In this document: positions 1-6,258 of the stretch, in pieces
How the letters are laid out: each line of letters opens with the position of its first letter
How positions within the stretch are numbered: the stretch's first letter is position 1
NCBI GenBank assembly: GCA_002394685.1
Contig: DGUP01000075.1
Span: 1 to 13,316 of the forward strand
DNA from: Treponema sp. UBA4307
Lineage (GTDB): Bacteria > Spirochaetota > Spirochaetia > Treponematales > Treponemataceae
Length of the DNA: 13,316 bases
Direction: 5' to 3'
Position numbers and translations under genes: made by a program
Notes under the pieces: model-generated
The model's input: the letters and a program-made list of their open reading frames with translations, nothing else
Databases searched by the model: none
Told to the model about the DNA's origin: nothing

Positions 1-25
1 GAATTCCTTGGACAAAATTGCTTAC

Positions 26-284
26 GAATTAGTAATTAGCCCGAATGTCGAGTTTTGAAAAGTGGCTAACATTACAAAAAAAACGGCGCAAAGGAGTGAA
101 AACAACTTACGAAAACACTTATTTTGTGCTGCCGCGGTAGCGGCAAACGTAAATAATTACAAGCACAAAATACGTGTAGCAGGCGAGCCTGCGGTTTCGA
201 TAAGTTGTTTTCATGACTGGGAGCTGTTTTTTTTGATAAATTCGTTGATTTTCAAAACTCGACATTCGGACTAGTTACTTATTC
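26..284. repeat. Foldback (long inverted-repeat) intergenic element
   Basis: The outer arms 26-61 and 249-284 are inverted repeats matching at 33 of 36 positions; the core reads CCGAATGTCGAGTTTTGAAAA. Pairing continues inward with the same offset (paired positions sum to 310): A8 at 76-83 faces T8 at 227-234, and 97-109 faces 201-213 perfectly. After one bulged base (A200), 110-114 faces 195-199. Inside lies a junction: stem 115-130/162-177 (one mismatch), a GC hairpin 179-192 (GCAGG/CCTGC), and an apical hairpin 131-144 (GCCGC/GCGGC). The segments 62-75 and 84-96 and their partners are equal in length but diverged. A 20-base stretch recurs at the window end, so the element is dispersed. There is no transposase, so a MITE-like or other structured non-autonomous repeat is most likely. 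No clear target duplication is visible. The one open frame inside (62-274) reads through the palindrome and is not credible as a gene. Confidence 0.85.
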
Positions 285-296
285 AAAAAAAAATAT

Positions 297-302
297 TATA
301 AT
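297..302 (+). promoter_or_regulatory. -10 box just upstream of the CyaB-like gene
   Basis: A perfect TATAAT lies six bases before the ATG at 309. The predicted transcription start therefore falls on or next to the start codon, and no SD is visible. The -35 position (about 274-279, GTTACT) is weak and lies inside the right arm of the foldback repeat, so the repeat may contribute promoter sequence. This is prediction only. Confidence 0.45.
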
Positions 303-308
303 TATGGC

Positions 309-899
309 ATGAATGAAATCGAAATAAAGGCAAGAGTCAAAGACCGTGAAAAACTCATTGAAAAGTTAAACACATTTTGTAAATATCAGGGGGCACTTAC
401 AAGGGATGATTCCTACTGGGCACTGACAAAGGAAGATAAAAGAAAAATCAGAATCCGTAAAGAAACAAGAGAAAATTCAACCTCCTATTTTATTACTTAC
501 AAAAAGAAGAAACAGCATCTTGACCAGAATGGCAGCTTAATCGAAGTGAATGATGAAAAGGAAAGCGGCCTTGAAAACCCACAGGCACTTGAAGCATTTT
601 TAACTGACAGCGGCTACAGTATTTTTATACAGAAACACAAGGAAGTTGTTGACTGGACTCTGGAACTGGAAGAAATATGCGGTGTAAAAAATCTTACTGC
701 CTGCTTTGAATTATGCAAAGTTCCTCCATTAGGAGACTTTCTGGAAATAGAGATTCTTTCTCCTTCACAAAATCAGGAATTACTGGAAGCCCTTCACTTA
801 AAATTAAATCAACTTATTGAAAAAGCCGGTTTATGTAAGGAAGATATTGAGCCTAAATATTATTCCCAGCTTCTTGAAGAATACAATGAAGGAAAATAA
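309..899 (+). CDS. cyaB: CyaB/CYTH-family protein (class IV adenylate cyclase-like)
   Basis: The 196-residue protein has the CYTH-fold hallmarks. An N-terminal E-x-E-x-K signature is at E3, E5 and K7, basic residues on successive strands include R48 and R50, K-rich strand 64-68 follows, and an acidic C-terminal strand carries E146 and E148 in the GDFLEIEI block. Length fits the CyaB branch. Family members bind a triphosphate and divalent metal in a beta-tunnel, making cAMP from ATP or hydrolysing thiamine triphosphate or inorganic triphosphate. Sequence reading cannot decide among these. The start is well supported because the E-x-E-x-K motif must sit at the extreme N-terminus. The gene is a single-gene unit between the foldback repeat and a bidirectional terminator. 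It lacks an SD site and may be translated from a leaderless mRNA. It is probably cytosolic, with no signal or membrane segment. Confidence 0.85.
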   Translation: MNEIEIKARVKDREKLIEKLNTFCKYQGALTRDDSYWALTKEDKRKIRIRKETRENSTSYFITYKKKKQHLDQNGSLIEVNDEKESGLENPQALEAFLTDSGYSIFIQKHKEVVDWTLELEEICGVKNLTACFELCKVPPLGDFLEIEILSPSQNQELLEALHLKLNQLIEKAGLCKEDIEPKYYSQLLEEYNEGK

Positions 900-931
900 A
901 AAAAAGCCTGACGTAAAATCAGGCTCTTTTT
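896..931. terminator. Bidirectional rho-independent terminator
   Basis: The perfect 7-bp stem AGCCTGA (905-911) / TCAGGCT (919-925) has a 7-base loop. A-rich sequence precedes it (898-905) and CTTTTT follows. It serves the convergent CyaB-like gene (plus) and the response-regulator gene (minus). The U-tract is longer on the minus strand, so termination is probably stronger for the ribosomal-protein/recX/regulator cluster. Confidence 0.88.
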
Positions 932-934
932 AGT

Positions 935-1546
935 TTATATTGTATTTATTACTTCCAGAAGTTCCGGCAGGCTTACAGGTTTACGGATATAGCGGGCAAC
1001 CCCCAGAGCACGGCATCTTGCTTCGCTTTCCTCATCCTGCATCGCTGTAATAATTATAACTTCTGTCTTCTTATTTTTATCTTCTTCACGTATCTTGCGG
1101 CAGACTTCAATTCCATCAACTCCCGGAAGATTTAAGTCCAGGATTACGTAATCAGGTCTTGTTTTAAAGAAAAGACTTCCTGCTTCAAAACCGTCAAAGG
1201 CCTGGTAAATTTTAGCCTCAGGCAGGTTCTTCATCAGATATTTTGTTGTAATGTCATTAAAGGCTTTATCATCATCAACAATGAGAATTGCATTTGTTGT
1301 ACTTACAGATTTCCGAGAATCCAGTACTTCCTGCAATTCCTGAGGAATATGAATATCACGACTTTCCATAAATTCAGCCAGATCTTCAGGGTAAATTCTA
1401 AACTGACCGCCAGGAGTTGTAAAAGCTTTTAAGTGACCGGCCCGAATCCAGTTGATTGCAGTCTGATTAACAACACCACAAAGGTTCGCTGCTTCCAATG
1501 CCGAGTAAACAACTGATTTATTCTTTCTTTCGTCTGTTTTCTTCAT
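935..1546 (-). CDS. Response regulator with N-terminal MerR/excisionase-type HTH and C-terminal receiver
   Basis: The protein has 203 residues from the ATG at 1546. That start is preferred over an in-frame ATG at 1570 because AGGTG sits seven bases before it and the first eight residues of the longer form match nothing. Residues 13-60 form an excisionase/MerR-like winged helix: a YSALEAA opening, a helix with NWIRAGHLKAF, and the TPGGQFRI wing. Residues 86-203 are a CheY-like receiver with acidic pocket D91-D93, phosphoacceptor D137 (LDLNLPG), T167 and K189 before P190, all intact. Having the DNA-binding domain first is the reverse of OmpR or NarL regulators. No histidine kinase lies nearby, so the partner is unknown. 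The gene follows recX by 40 bases with no terminator, so it is probably the last gene of the rplM-rpsI-recX transcript. Its target genes cannot be inferred. Confidence 0.88.
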   Translation of the reverse strand: MKKTDERKNKSVVYSALEAANLCGVVNQTAINWIRAGHLKAFTTPGGQFRIYPEDLAEFMESRDIHIPQELQEVLDSRKSVSTTNAILIVDDDKAFNDITTKYLMKNLPEAKIYQAFDGFEAGSLFFKTRPDYVILDLNLPGVDGIEVCRKIREEDKNKKTEVIIITAMQDEESEARCRALGVARYIRKPVSLPELLEVINTI

Positions 1547-1586
1547 TGCTCTACACCTAAATAGTAACAAATTTGGAGATTTTTAA

Positions 1587-2300
1587 CTACTCTTTTATAA
1601 TAATTTTTTTTATAAGAGAAAAAGAAAAGCCCTGCCTGATTAAAGCAGTTTTTATCTTTTCTTCATCTGATTTTACTTTTCTTAACTTGTTATAGGCTAA
1701 GCGACAAATCTCTTCTTCACTGTGACTTTTATAAAACTCTTCTACCGCAGCCTTTGTATCGTCCCGGGAAATTCCCCTGCTAAGCAGTTCTCCAGTTTGT
1801 CTTACCCTGCCCTCATAATGATCAATTGAACGGGAACGAAGCCAGGCACAGGCAAATCTGAAATCATCCAGGTAGGATATGCTTTCAAGATAATCCAGAG
1901 CATCATTTACCGGCTCTTTTTCAAACCCCTTCTTAAGCAGTTTCTGGGTAAGAGAAAAACGATTCTGTTCAGCCCTGGCAAGATAATTCATTGCGGCTTT
2001 TTCACATTCAAAGCACTTCCTTGCATGAGAAAAGTCTTTACTGGCCTGATCATTAAGGAATATTCCCTGCATGTCAGGATCTTCACTTTGATCAAGTAAA
2101 GCTAAAACCTTTTCAGAAGCTGAACTTATATCAACAGGACCTGAATCCAGCCGAAACTGACCTGTTAAGCGGGCCATTTCGTCCAGCAGCTCTCCGCTTA
2201 TTTCCTGAAGGTAAGAACTTCGAAAAAAAAATGCAGACCCTGCATCCGGTGTAATTTCGTAAACACCTGGCAAAGTCTGCTGTATTCCAAGTATATGCAA
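1587..2300 (-). CDS. recX: Regulatory protein RecX
   Basis: RecX binds RecA filaments and inhibits recombinase and coprotease activity. From the proposed TTG start the protein has 237 residues. Residues 1-50 form the small N-terminal beta region seen in many RecX proteins, and about 95-237 hold the tandem three-helix repeats. The family block SYLDDFRFACAWLRSRS lies at 142-158, preceded by the YLARAEQNRFSL helix and followed by ELLSRGI. The reading frame is open upstream to an ATG at 2378, but that extension lies inside rpsI and looks like a shadow of it. The TTG at 2300-2298 comes one base after the rpsI stop (TAATTTG), which suggests translational coupling; the N-terminus stays uncertain by a few codons. 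RecA itself is not in the window. The rplM-rpsI-recX order matches the treponemal arrangement as I recall it. Confidence 0.87.
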   Translation of the reverse strand: MHILGIQQTLPGVYEITPDAGSAFFFRSSYLQEISGELLDEMARLTGQFRLDSGPVDISSASEKVLALLDQSEDPDMQGIFLNDQASKDFSHARKCFECEKAAMNYLARAEQNRFSLTQKLLKKGFEKEPVNDALDYLESISYLDDFRFACAWLRSRSIDHYEGRVRQTGELLSRGISRDDTKAAVEEFYKSHSEEEICRLAYNKLRKVKSDEEKIKTALIRQGFSFSLIKKIIIKE

Positions 2301-2301
2301 A

Positions 2302-2694
2302 TTAACGCTTTGAGAACTGGAATCTTCTACGAGCACCACGCTGACCGTACTTCTTACGTTCAACCATGCGTGAATCACGTGTAAGATAACCGTTAGCCTT
2401 AAGAGCTGTGTGGCAGTTTGGATCTACCTGTGTAAGAGCGCGTGAAAGTCCGTGGAGACAAGCTGATGCCTGTCCGTTAAGACCACCACCAACAACGTTG
2501 ATAAGGATATCAAACTTGTTGTCATTTGATGTTACGAGAAGAGGCTGCATAACTACTTTTACCTGTTCTTCAGTTGTGAAGTAGTCCTTAACATCCTTTC
2601 CGTTAACAACGATCTTACCTGAGCCTTCGCGTAAGAATACACGAGCTACAGCTGTCTTTCTTCTACCTGTACCGATTGCAATATTCTTTTCCAT
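2302..2694 (-). CDS. rpsI: 30S ribosomal protein S9
   Basis: The 130-residue protein is full length for bacterial S9. The N-terminus (GTGRRKTAVARV) and the glycine-rich GGGLNGQASACLHG segment are diagnostic. The basic C-terminal tail ends in SKR, the conserved extension that reaches the tRNA in the ribosomal P site. It is co-directional with rplM 40 bases upstream, the near-universal L13-S9 pair, and is followed after one base by the proposed recX start. The SD-like AAAGGA lies about 13 bases before the ATG, a longer spacing than usual. Coupling or readthrough from rplM probably helps translation. Confidence 0.97.
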   Translation of the reverse strand: MEKNIAIGTGRRKTAVARVFLREGSGKIVVNGKDVKDYFTTEEQVKVVMQPLLVTSNDNKFDILINVVGGGLNGQASACLHGLSRALTQVDPNCHTALKANGYLTRDSRMVERKKYGQRGARRRFQFSKR

Positions 2695-2734
2695 AATTAC
2701 TATTTCGTCCTTTAGTATTCGCTATAACTCTTGA

Positions 2735-3166
2735 TTACTCAACATCAAGTGGCTTTGGATTCTGTGCAGCATGTGGATGATCTGCACCTGCATAAATCTT
2801 ACACATTTCAGCCATCTTTCTACCAAGACGGTTGTGTGGAAGCATACCTTCGATTGTTCTCTTAAGAGGATCTGTTGGGTGCTTAGCAAGGAGTTCATCG
2901 AATGAATAAGAGCGGAGACCACGAACGAAGCCTGTGTAGTGGCGGTAAAGCATATCTTCATGCTTGTTGCCTGAAACTTCGATTTTGTCTGCGTTGATGA
3001 TTACAACAAAGTCACCACAAAGTGAGTTAGGAGTGTAAGAAGGCTTGTTCTTACCACGAAGTACGCTGGCAGCCTTTGCAGCTACGCGACCCAATGTCTT
3101 TCCTGAAGCGTCGATAATGTACCAATCGTTCTTTACTTCAGCTGGTTTAGCAAAAATAGTTTTCAT
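2735..3166 (-). CDS. rplM: 50S ribosomal protein L13
   Basis: The 143-residue protein is normal length for bacterial L13. Recognisable blocks are WYIIDASGKTLGRVAA (15-30), the GDFVVIINADKI strand (51-62) and the family signature with GMLPHNRLGRKM (107-118). L13 is an early-assembly protein that binds 23S rRNA domain II. An SD (AGAAAGG) sits seven bases before the ATG. It is the first gene of the minus-strand cluster rplM-rpsI-recX-regulator. Its leader holds a stem structure (3184-3244), described separately, that could mediate autoregulation by a ribosomal protein of the operon. Confidence 0.97.
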   Translation of the reverse strand: MKTIFAKPAEVKNDWYIIDASGKTLGRVAAKAASVLRGKNKPSYTPNSLCGDFVVIINADKIEVSGNKHEDMLYRHYTGFVRGLRSYSFDELLAKHPTDPLKRTIEGMLPHNRLGRKMAEMCKIYAGADHPHAAQNPKPLDVE

Positions 3167-3183
3167 GTATTTACCTTTCTTTA

Positions 3184-3244
3184 GATGCTGGACTATTTAG
3201 ACTAAGAGACCACAATGTAAAAAAGCCTCTGTCTACTCAGCATC
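3184..3244 (-). promoter_or_regulatory. Structured 5' leader of rplM-rpsI (candidate ribosomal-protein autoregulatory RNA)
   Basis: On the minus-strand RNA, GATGCTG (3244-3238) pairs perfectly with CAGCATC (3190-3184). Inside, TAGACAGAG (3235-3227) pairs with CTCT (3208-3205) and GTCTA (3202-3198), leaving a 2-base bulge and an 18-base loop containing a U6 run. The 3' foot of the outer stem ends about four bases before the SD of rplM. A possible promoter lies just upstream on the minus strand: TTGATG (3280-3275), a long 19-base spacer, then TATAAC (3255-3250). It would start transcription near 3243, essentially at the first base of the structure. L13 leaders that respond to their own protein are known in other bacteria. 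This one is inferred from folding and position only. Confidence 0.5.
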
Positions 3245-3371
3245 AAAACGTTATAATTTACATTCGCCACTTTGCATCAAGCATTGAATGTCAACAGACA
3301 ATGAGCATTTGTCTGTAGTTTATATACGGGGTAGCAAAATGTATCATATTTTAGAGGTTTTAGTCAATTGA

Positions 3372-3617
3372 TTACTCTGATTTAGCTTCTTTTTCAGCCT
3401 TTGCAGCAAGCTGTTCTTCTCTTTTTGCTTCCCTTTTATCCTTCATATCAGCAATTCCAATCAAAACAGCTACAAGACCTATAAATGCAGCAATAAAAGG
3501 AGCAAATCCCTTTAAGAAATTAATTACATCTGCACTCCAGCCCAGACCCATTCCAGCAGGCAGGCAGGCAAAAACACAAAAAGCAATAAGCAAAACGCCA
3601 ATAATTAAAGCAACCAT
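3372..3617 (-). CDS. Small two-helix membrane protein of unknown function
   Basis: The 81-residue protein has an ideal SD (TAAGGAGG, five bases before the ATG), so it is very likely translated. Residues 1-18 form a hydrophobic helix, a short glycine-rich turn (19-27, GMGLGW) follows, then an amphipathic stretch and a second hydrophobic helix (38-57). The C-terminal tail 58-81 is highly charged (alternating K, E, R, A) and probably a cytoplasmic helix. I do not recognise the family. The first segment could be read as a signal peptide, but no convincing cleavage site follows. It has its own promoter (3671-3699) and is monocistronic, between azlCD and rplM, so the neighbours say nothing specific about its role. 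A holin-like or stress-related membrane role is possible but unsupported. Confidence 0.8.
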   Translation of the reverse strand: MVALIIGVLLIAFCVFACLPAGMGLGWSADVINFLKGFAPFIAAFIGLVAVLIGIADMKDKREAKREEQLAAKAEKEAKSE

Positions 3618-3670
3618 CTGATCCTCCTTAGGATACTTTTTTTATTTTTTCAGTTTAAAAAATCACTTAT

Positions 3671-3699
3671 ATTATCCCACTAAAATGGATTTTTATCAA
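3671..3699 (-). promoter_or_regulatory. Sigma-70-type promoter of the small membrane protein gene
   Basis: On the minus strand, TTGATA (3699-3694) and GATAAT (3676-3671) are separated by exactly 17 bases. Each hexamer differs from consensus at one position. The expected start is near 3664, giving a leader of about 47 bases that contains the TAAGGAGG SD site. The interval 3618-3736 otherwise shows only AT-rich sequence, with no clear terminator stem for azlD. Confidence 0.6.
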
Positions 3700-3736
3700 T
3701 TAAACATTTAAATATCAGAAAAAAACTGTTAACGTC

Positions 3737-4084
3737 CTAAGCAAAAATCAGAGGAAGAAGCCTGGAAAGAAGAATAAAAAATGCAGTTCCTCCAAAAATA
3801 CTGACCATGGCATTTTTAAAGGCCAGATGAAGACCGACAACTGCAGCAATCGCAATAAAGTATTCAATTCCATGGGTAACCGAAGATAAATCAATATCCT
3901 TAAGACAATAAATAAACAATATTGCCATAATAAGGGCAGGGGCATACTGTTCTATAAATCTGACAAGCAGAGGGACCTTTCCTTTGGAAAAAATTAAAAA
4001 CGGAAGTATCCGTGTAGCAAGAATAATCAAGCCGGAAAGACAGACCGCAATAAGAACCAGGGAAACAGGTAGAGCTTCAGACAT
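3737..4084 (-). CDS. azlD: AzlD-family small subunit of branched-chain amino acid exporter
   Basis: The 115-residue protein has four predicted membrane helices, about 7-28, 42-60, 69-85 and 92-113. The TRILPF motif near residue 24 and the VPLLVRFIEQYAPALIMAIL region are typical of AzlD. With AzlC it forms an exporter for branched-chain amino acids and analogues, by analogy with Bacillus AzlCD and Corynebacterium BrnFE; substrate is inferred from family. Its start overlaps the end of azlC by eight bases, indicating translational coupling and fixed stoichiometry. Confidence 0.88.
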   Translation of the reverse strand: MSEALPVSLVLIAVCLSGLIILATRILPFLIFSKGKVPLLVRFIEQYAPALIMAILFIYCLKDIDLSSVTHGIEYFIAIAAVVGLHLAFKNAMVSIFGGTAFFILLSRLLPLIFA

Positions 4085-4802
4085 TTTCTTTTCTCCAAAA
4101 AACAGGGCCTTTTATTAAAAGCATAATTCCTAATCCTGTACAAATTGATACCCATATAATATTTGAAGAATTAAACAGGCCAGTTTTATAAAGAATGACG
4201 GTTACAAGGGCAGCTGCAGCTCCTGTAATACAAGGAAGCAAATTACCCGGCTTTTTTAACTGTTCAATCACCAGAACAACAAAAAGTGCGGTAAGGGCAA
4301 AATCTACCCCCTGAAGATATTGGGCTAACTGATAATGCTCCAGCAAACTGTAGGCAAGACTTCCCAGAACAGATCCAAAAATCCAGTAAAAATGATCAAA
4401 TAAAGAAATAAGAAAGTAAAAAAGAGAGGCATCTGTTCCATCTGGGACTGAAGTAGTAGTTATCAGAGCAAAAGTTTCATCAGTATTGGCATACATAAGG
4501 TAAAACTTATACCGTCCGGCGTCTTTATATTTTCCTATCAGGGAAAGTCCGTAAAAAAAATGTCTTATACTGAGTAAAAATTCAGCTGTAAGGATTTCTA
4601 CCAGACCGGCACCGGCAGCAAATAGCGCAATACCGAAAAATTGACCTGTACCAGTATACATCAGCAGGCCAGTTAAGGGGGCCAGCCACCAGTCATAACC
4701 GGAATTAACAGTTACCATTCCAAAGGCGATTCCTAGTGCCAGGTAGCCAAAAAAGACAGGAGAAGTTGTACGGAGAACAGTTCGCAAAAGACCTTTATTC
4801 AT
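4077..4802 (-). CDS. azlC: AzlC-family large subunit of branched-chain amino acid exporter
   Basis: The 241-residue integral membrane protein is of the usual AzlC length. Family features are the GYLALGIAFG block (19-28), YTGTGQFFG (49-57), the SIRHFFYGLSL segment (78-88), and an acidic NTDETFAL motif (106-113). Several hydrophobic helices follow to the C-terminus. It should reside in the inner membrane and act with AzlD, whose gene overlaps it. The promoter is strong and abuts the start codon, and there is no SD in range (GAGGTG lies about 17 bases upstream, between -35 and -10). The mRNA may therefore be leaderless or have a 1-3 base leader. No Lrp-type regulator lies beside it, but a direct repeat (4874-4896) in the divergent interval with potA could be an operator. 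Confidence 0.9.
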   Translation of the reverse strand: MNKGLLRTVLRTTSPVFFGYLALGIAFGMVTVNSGYDWWLAPLTGLLMYTGTGQFFGIALFAAGAGLVEILTAEFLLSIRHFFYGLSLIGKYKDAGRYKFYLMYANTDETFALITTTSVPDGTDASLFYFLISLFDHFYWIFGSVLGSLAYSLLEHYQLAQYLQGVDFALTALFVVLVIEQLKKPGNLLPCITGAAAALVTVILYKTGLFNSSNIIWVSICTGLGIMLLIKGPVFWRKENV

Positions 4803-4810
4803 TGGGAAGA

Positions 4811-4838
4811 ATTATATTCACCTCAAATCTTTTGTCAA
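4811..4838 (-). promoter_or_regulatory. Consensus promoter directly abutting azlC start
   Basis: On the minus strand a perfect TTGACA (4838-4833) and perfect TATAAT (4816-4811) are separated by 16 bases. Only eight bases separate the -10 box from the azlC ATG, placing the expected transcription start within about three bases of the start codon. Confidence 0.72.
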
Positions 4839-4873
4839 AGCAGATTGCCTGAAAATAAAAACATTTCCATAAC

Positions 4874-4896
4874 AATGTGACAGAATAACGTGACAG
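4874..4896. promoter_or_regulatory. Tandem 10-base repeat in the azlC/potA divergent interval, candidate operator
   Basis: AATGTGACAG (4874-4883) and AACGTGACAG (4887-4896) form a direct repeat with a 13-base period, nine of ten identical. It lies between the divergent azlC and potA genes in an otherwise very AT-rich 218-base interval (4803-5020). The rest of that interval holds TTGACT-like boxes (4948-4953, 4956-4961) and TTGATA/TACAAT (4969-4994) with non-optimal spacing. I cannot assign a firm potA promoter. Confidence 0.3.
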
Positions 4897-5020
4897 TTTC
4901 TAAAAAAAAAATTTTAAAATAATTGCCTATTATTTGCCTTTAATTTATTGACTTTTTGACTTATTAAGTTGATATTACAAAAAACATATACAATAATTTT
5001 TTGAGGAGAACGTACGATAA

Positions 5021-6208
5021 GTGAACGGAAGTACAGTTTCTATTGATCATGTCTCTAAAAGATTCGGTGATTTCATCGCTCTTGACGACATCAACTTTAC
5101 AATCAAACAGGGTGAATTCTTTTCCCTGCTTGGACCTTCTGGCTGCGGTAAAACAACACTGCTTAGAATCATTGCAGGATTCGAGTTTCCTGATGAAGGT
5201 GCCGTTTTATTTGATGATGTAAATGTTATTCCATATCCGGCAAACAAAAGACACAGCAACACGGTTTTCCAGAGTTATGCACTCTTCCCACACCTGTCCG
5301 TATATGACAACGTTGCTTTTCCTCTTAAACTGAAGAAACTCAGCAAAAGTGAAATTGATGAAAAGGTAAAGAAATATCTCAAACTGGTTCAGCTGGATCA
5401 GCACATGCACAAAAAACCAAACCAGCTTTCCGGAGGTCAGAGACAGCGTGTTGCAATCGCCCGTGCCCTCATTAATGAACCAAAGGTACTTTTGCTGGAC
5501 GAACCTCTTTCAGCCCTGGATGCTAAGCTGAGATCGAGCCTGCTTCTGGATCTGGATGCCCTTCACGATAAAATCGGCATTACATTCATCTATGTAACTC
5601 ACGATCAAAGTGAAGCTCTTGCAGTTTCTGACAGAATTGCAGTTATGAATTCCGGACACGTTCTCCAGGTTGGTACTCCATTTGAGATTTATGAAAATCC
5701 AGCAACTCAGTTCGTTGCCCAGTTTATTGGTGAAACAAATCTTTTTGAATCTACAGTAGTAAAGTGTGATTCTTACCAGGGAAAGACGGGAACAGAGTAC
5801 AATGTTACACTCCACACCCCTGCTCTGGGAATTCAGACTCCTCTTCCAGGGGATACTCTGCAGACAAAAGAAGAAGATAAAAATATCCTCGTAACCGACT
5901 ATGAACATACAGATGAAGGACAGAAAGTAGCCTTTACAATCCGTCCTGAAAAAATCCGTATTACTACCCAGATTCCTGACGTTAAAGGCCGCAAGGACAT
6001 TAACGTATTCAAGGGTATTGTAGAAGAACCTGTATACACCGGTTTCCAGTCAAAGTTCTATGTTCGTCTTGAAAACGGCACAATCGTAAAAGTATTCAAG
6101 CAGCACATGAACTATCTTGATGACGGTCCGGAAATTGCCTGGAAAGATACAGTTTACATTTCCTGGTCTGCAGAAGACGGTTACATTGTTGAAGACATCA
6201 ACAAGTAA
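5021..6208 (+). CDS. potA: Spermidine/putrescine ABC transporter, ATP-binding subunit PotA
   Basis: The 395-residue ATPase powers polyamine import through PotB/PotC. Nucleotide-binding motifs are complete: Walker A GPSGCGKTT (38-46), Q-loop Q84, signature LSGGQ (136-140), Walker B LLLDEP (157-162) and switch H194. Residues from about 240 form the C-terminal TOBE-like regulatory region, somewhat longer than in compact PotA proteins because of an insert around 250-295. The start is GTG at 5021: an in-frame stop directly precedes it, and GAGGAG lies 12 bases upstream, slightly far. It is the first gene of potABCD, with 50 bases to potB. PotA is chosen over other CUT1-like ATPases because the following permeases and the PotD binding protein fix the system. 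Confidence 0.95.
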   Translation: MNGSTVSIDHVSKRFGDFIALDDINFTIKQGEFFSLLGPSGCGKTTLLRIIAGFEFPDEGAVLFDDVNVIPYPANKRHSNTVFQSYALFPHLSVYDNVAFPLKLKKLSKSEIDEKVKKYLKLVQLDQHMHKKPNQLSGGQRQRVAIARALINEPKVLLLDEPLSALDAKLRSSLLLDLDALHDKIGITFIYVTHDQSEALAVSDRIAVMNSGHVLQVGTPFEIYENPATQFVAQFIGETNLFESTVVKCDSYQGKTGTEYNVTLHTPALGIQTPLPGDTLQTKEEDKNILVTDYEHTDEGQKVAFTIRPEKIRITTQIPDVKGRKDINVFKGIVEEPVYTGFQSKFYVRLENGTIVKVFKQHMNYLDDGPEIAWKDTVYISWSAEDGYIVEDINK

Positions 6209-6258
6209 TTGAAAGATTTTAATTATTTTTTCTATCAATTTTTATTGAGGATTTTTAG

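Noticed and set aside
131..192. A tRNA or other known RNA gene in the repeat tip, because of the cloverleaf-like branches
   Set aside because: There is no T-loop GTTC motif, no acceptor stem of seven pairs and no plausible anticodon arm.
62..274. A 70-codon open frame on the plus strand inside the foldback repeat
   Set aside because: It reads through both arms of the palindrome, has no SD, and its sequence is explained by the repeat. Low-complexity composition gives no protein-like pattern.
26..284. An integron attC site (treponemes can carry integrons)
   Set aside because: I looked for paired core sites of the RYYYAAC/GTTRRRY type at the element ends and found none. The arms are far longer and more perfect than attC arms, and no integrase is in view.
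2301..2378. The 26-residue N-terminal extension of RecX
   Set aside because: It lies wholly within rpsI in another frame. RecX N-terminal features begin just after the rpsI stop.
2722..2961. A second minus-strand open frame overlapping rplM
   Set aside because: It is an out-of-frame shadow of rplM with no start signal.
3700..3736. A rho-independent terminator after azlD
   Set aside because: There is a T7 run on the minus strand, but only the short GTTAAC palindrome precedes it, which is not a stable stem.
4948..4994. A definite potA promoter from the TTGACT, TTGATA and TACAAT boxes
   Set aside because: No pair has acceptable spacing (14 bases for the best pair), so I do not call it.
5047..5908. 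Minus-strand open frames opposite potA
   Set aside because: They are antisense shadows of a conserved ATPase gene, with no SD and no recognisable domains.
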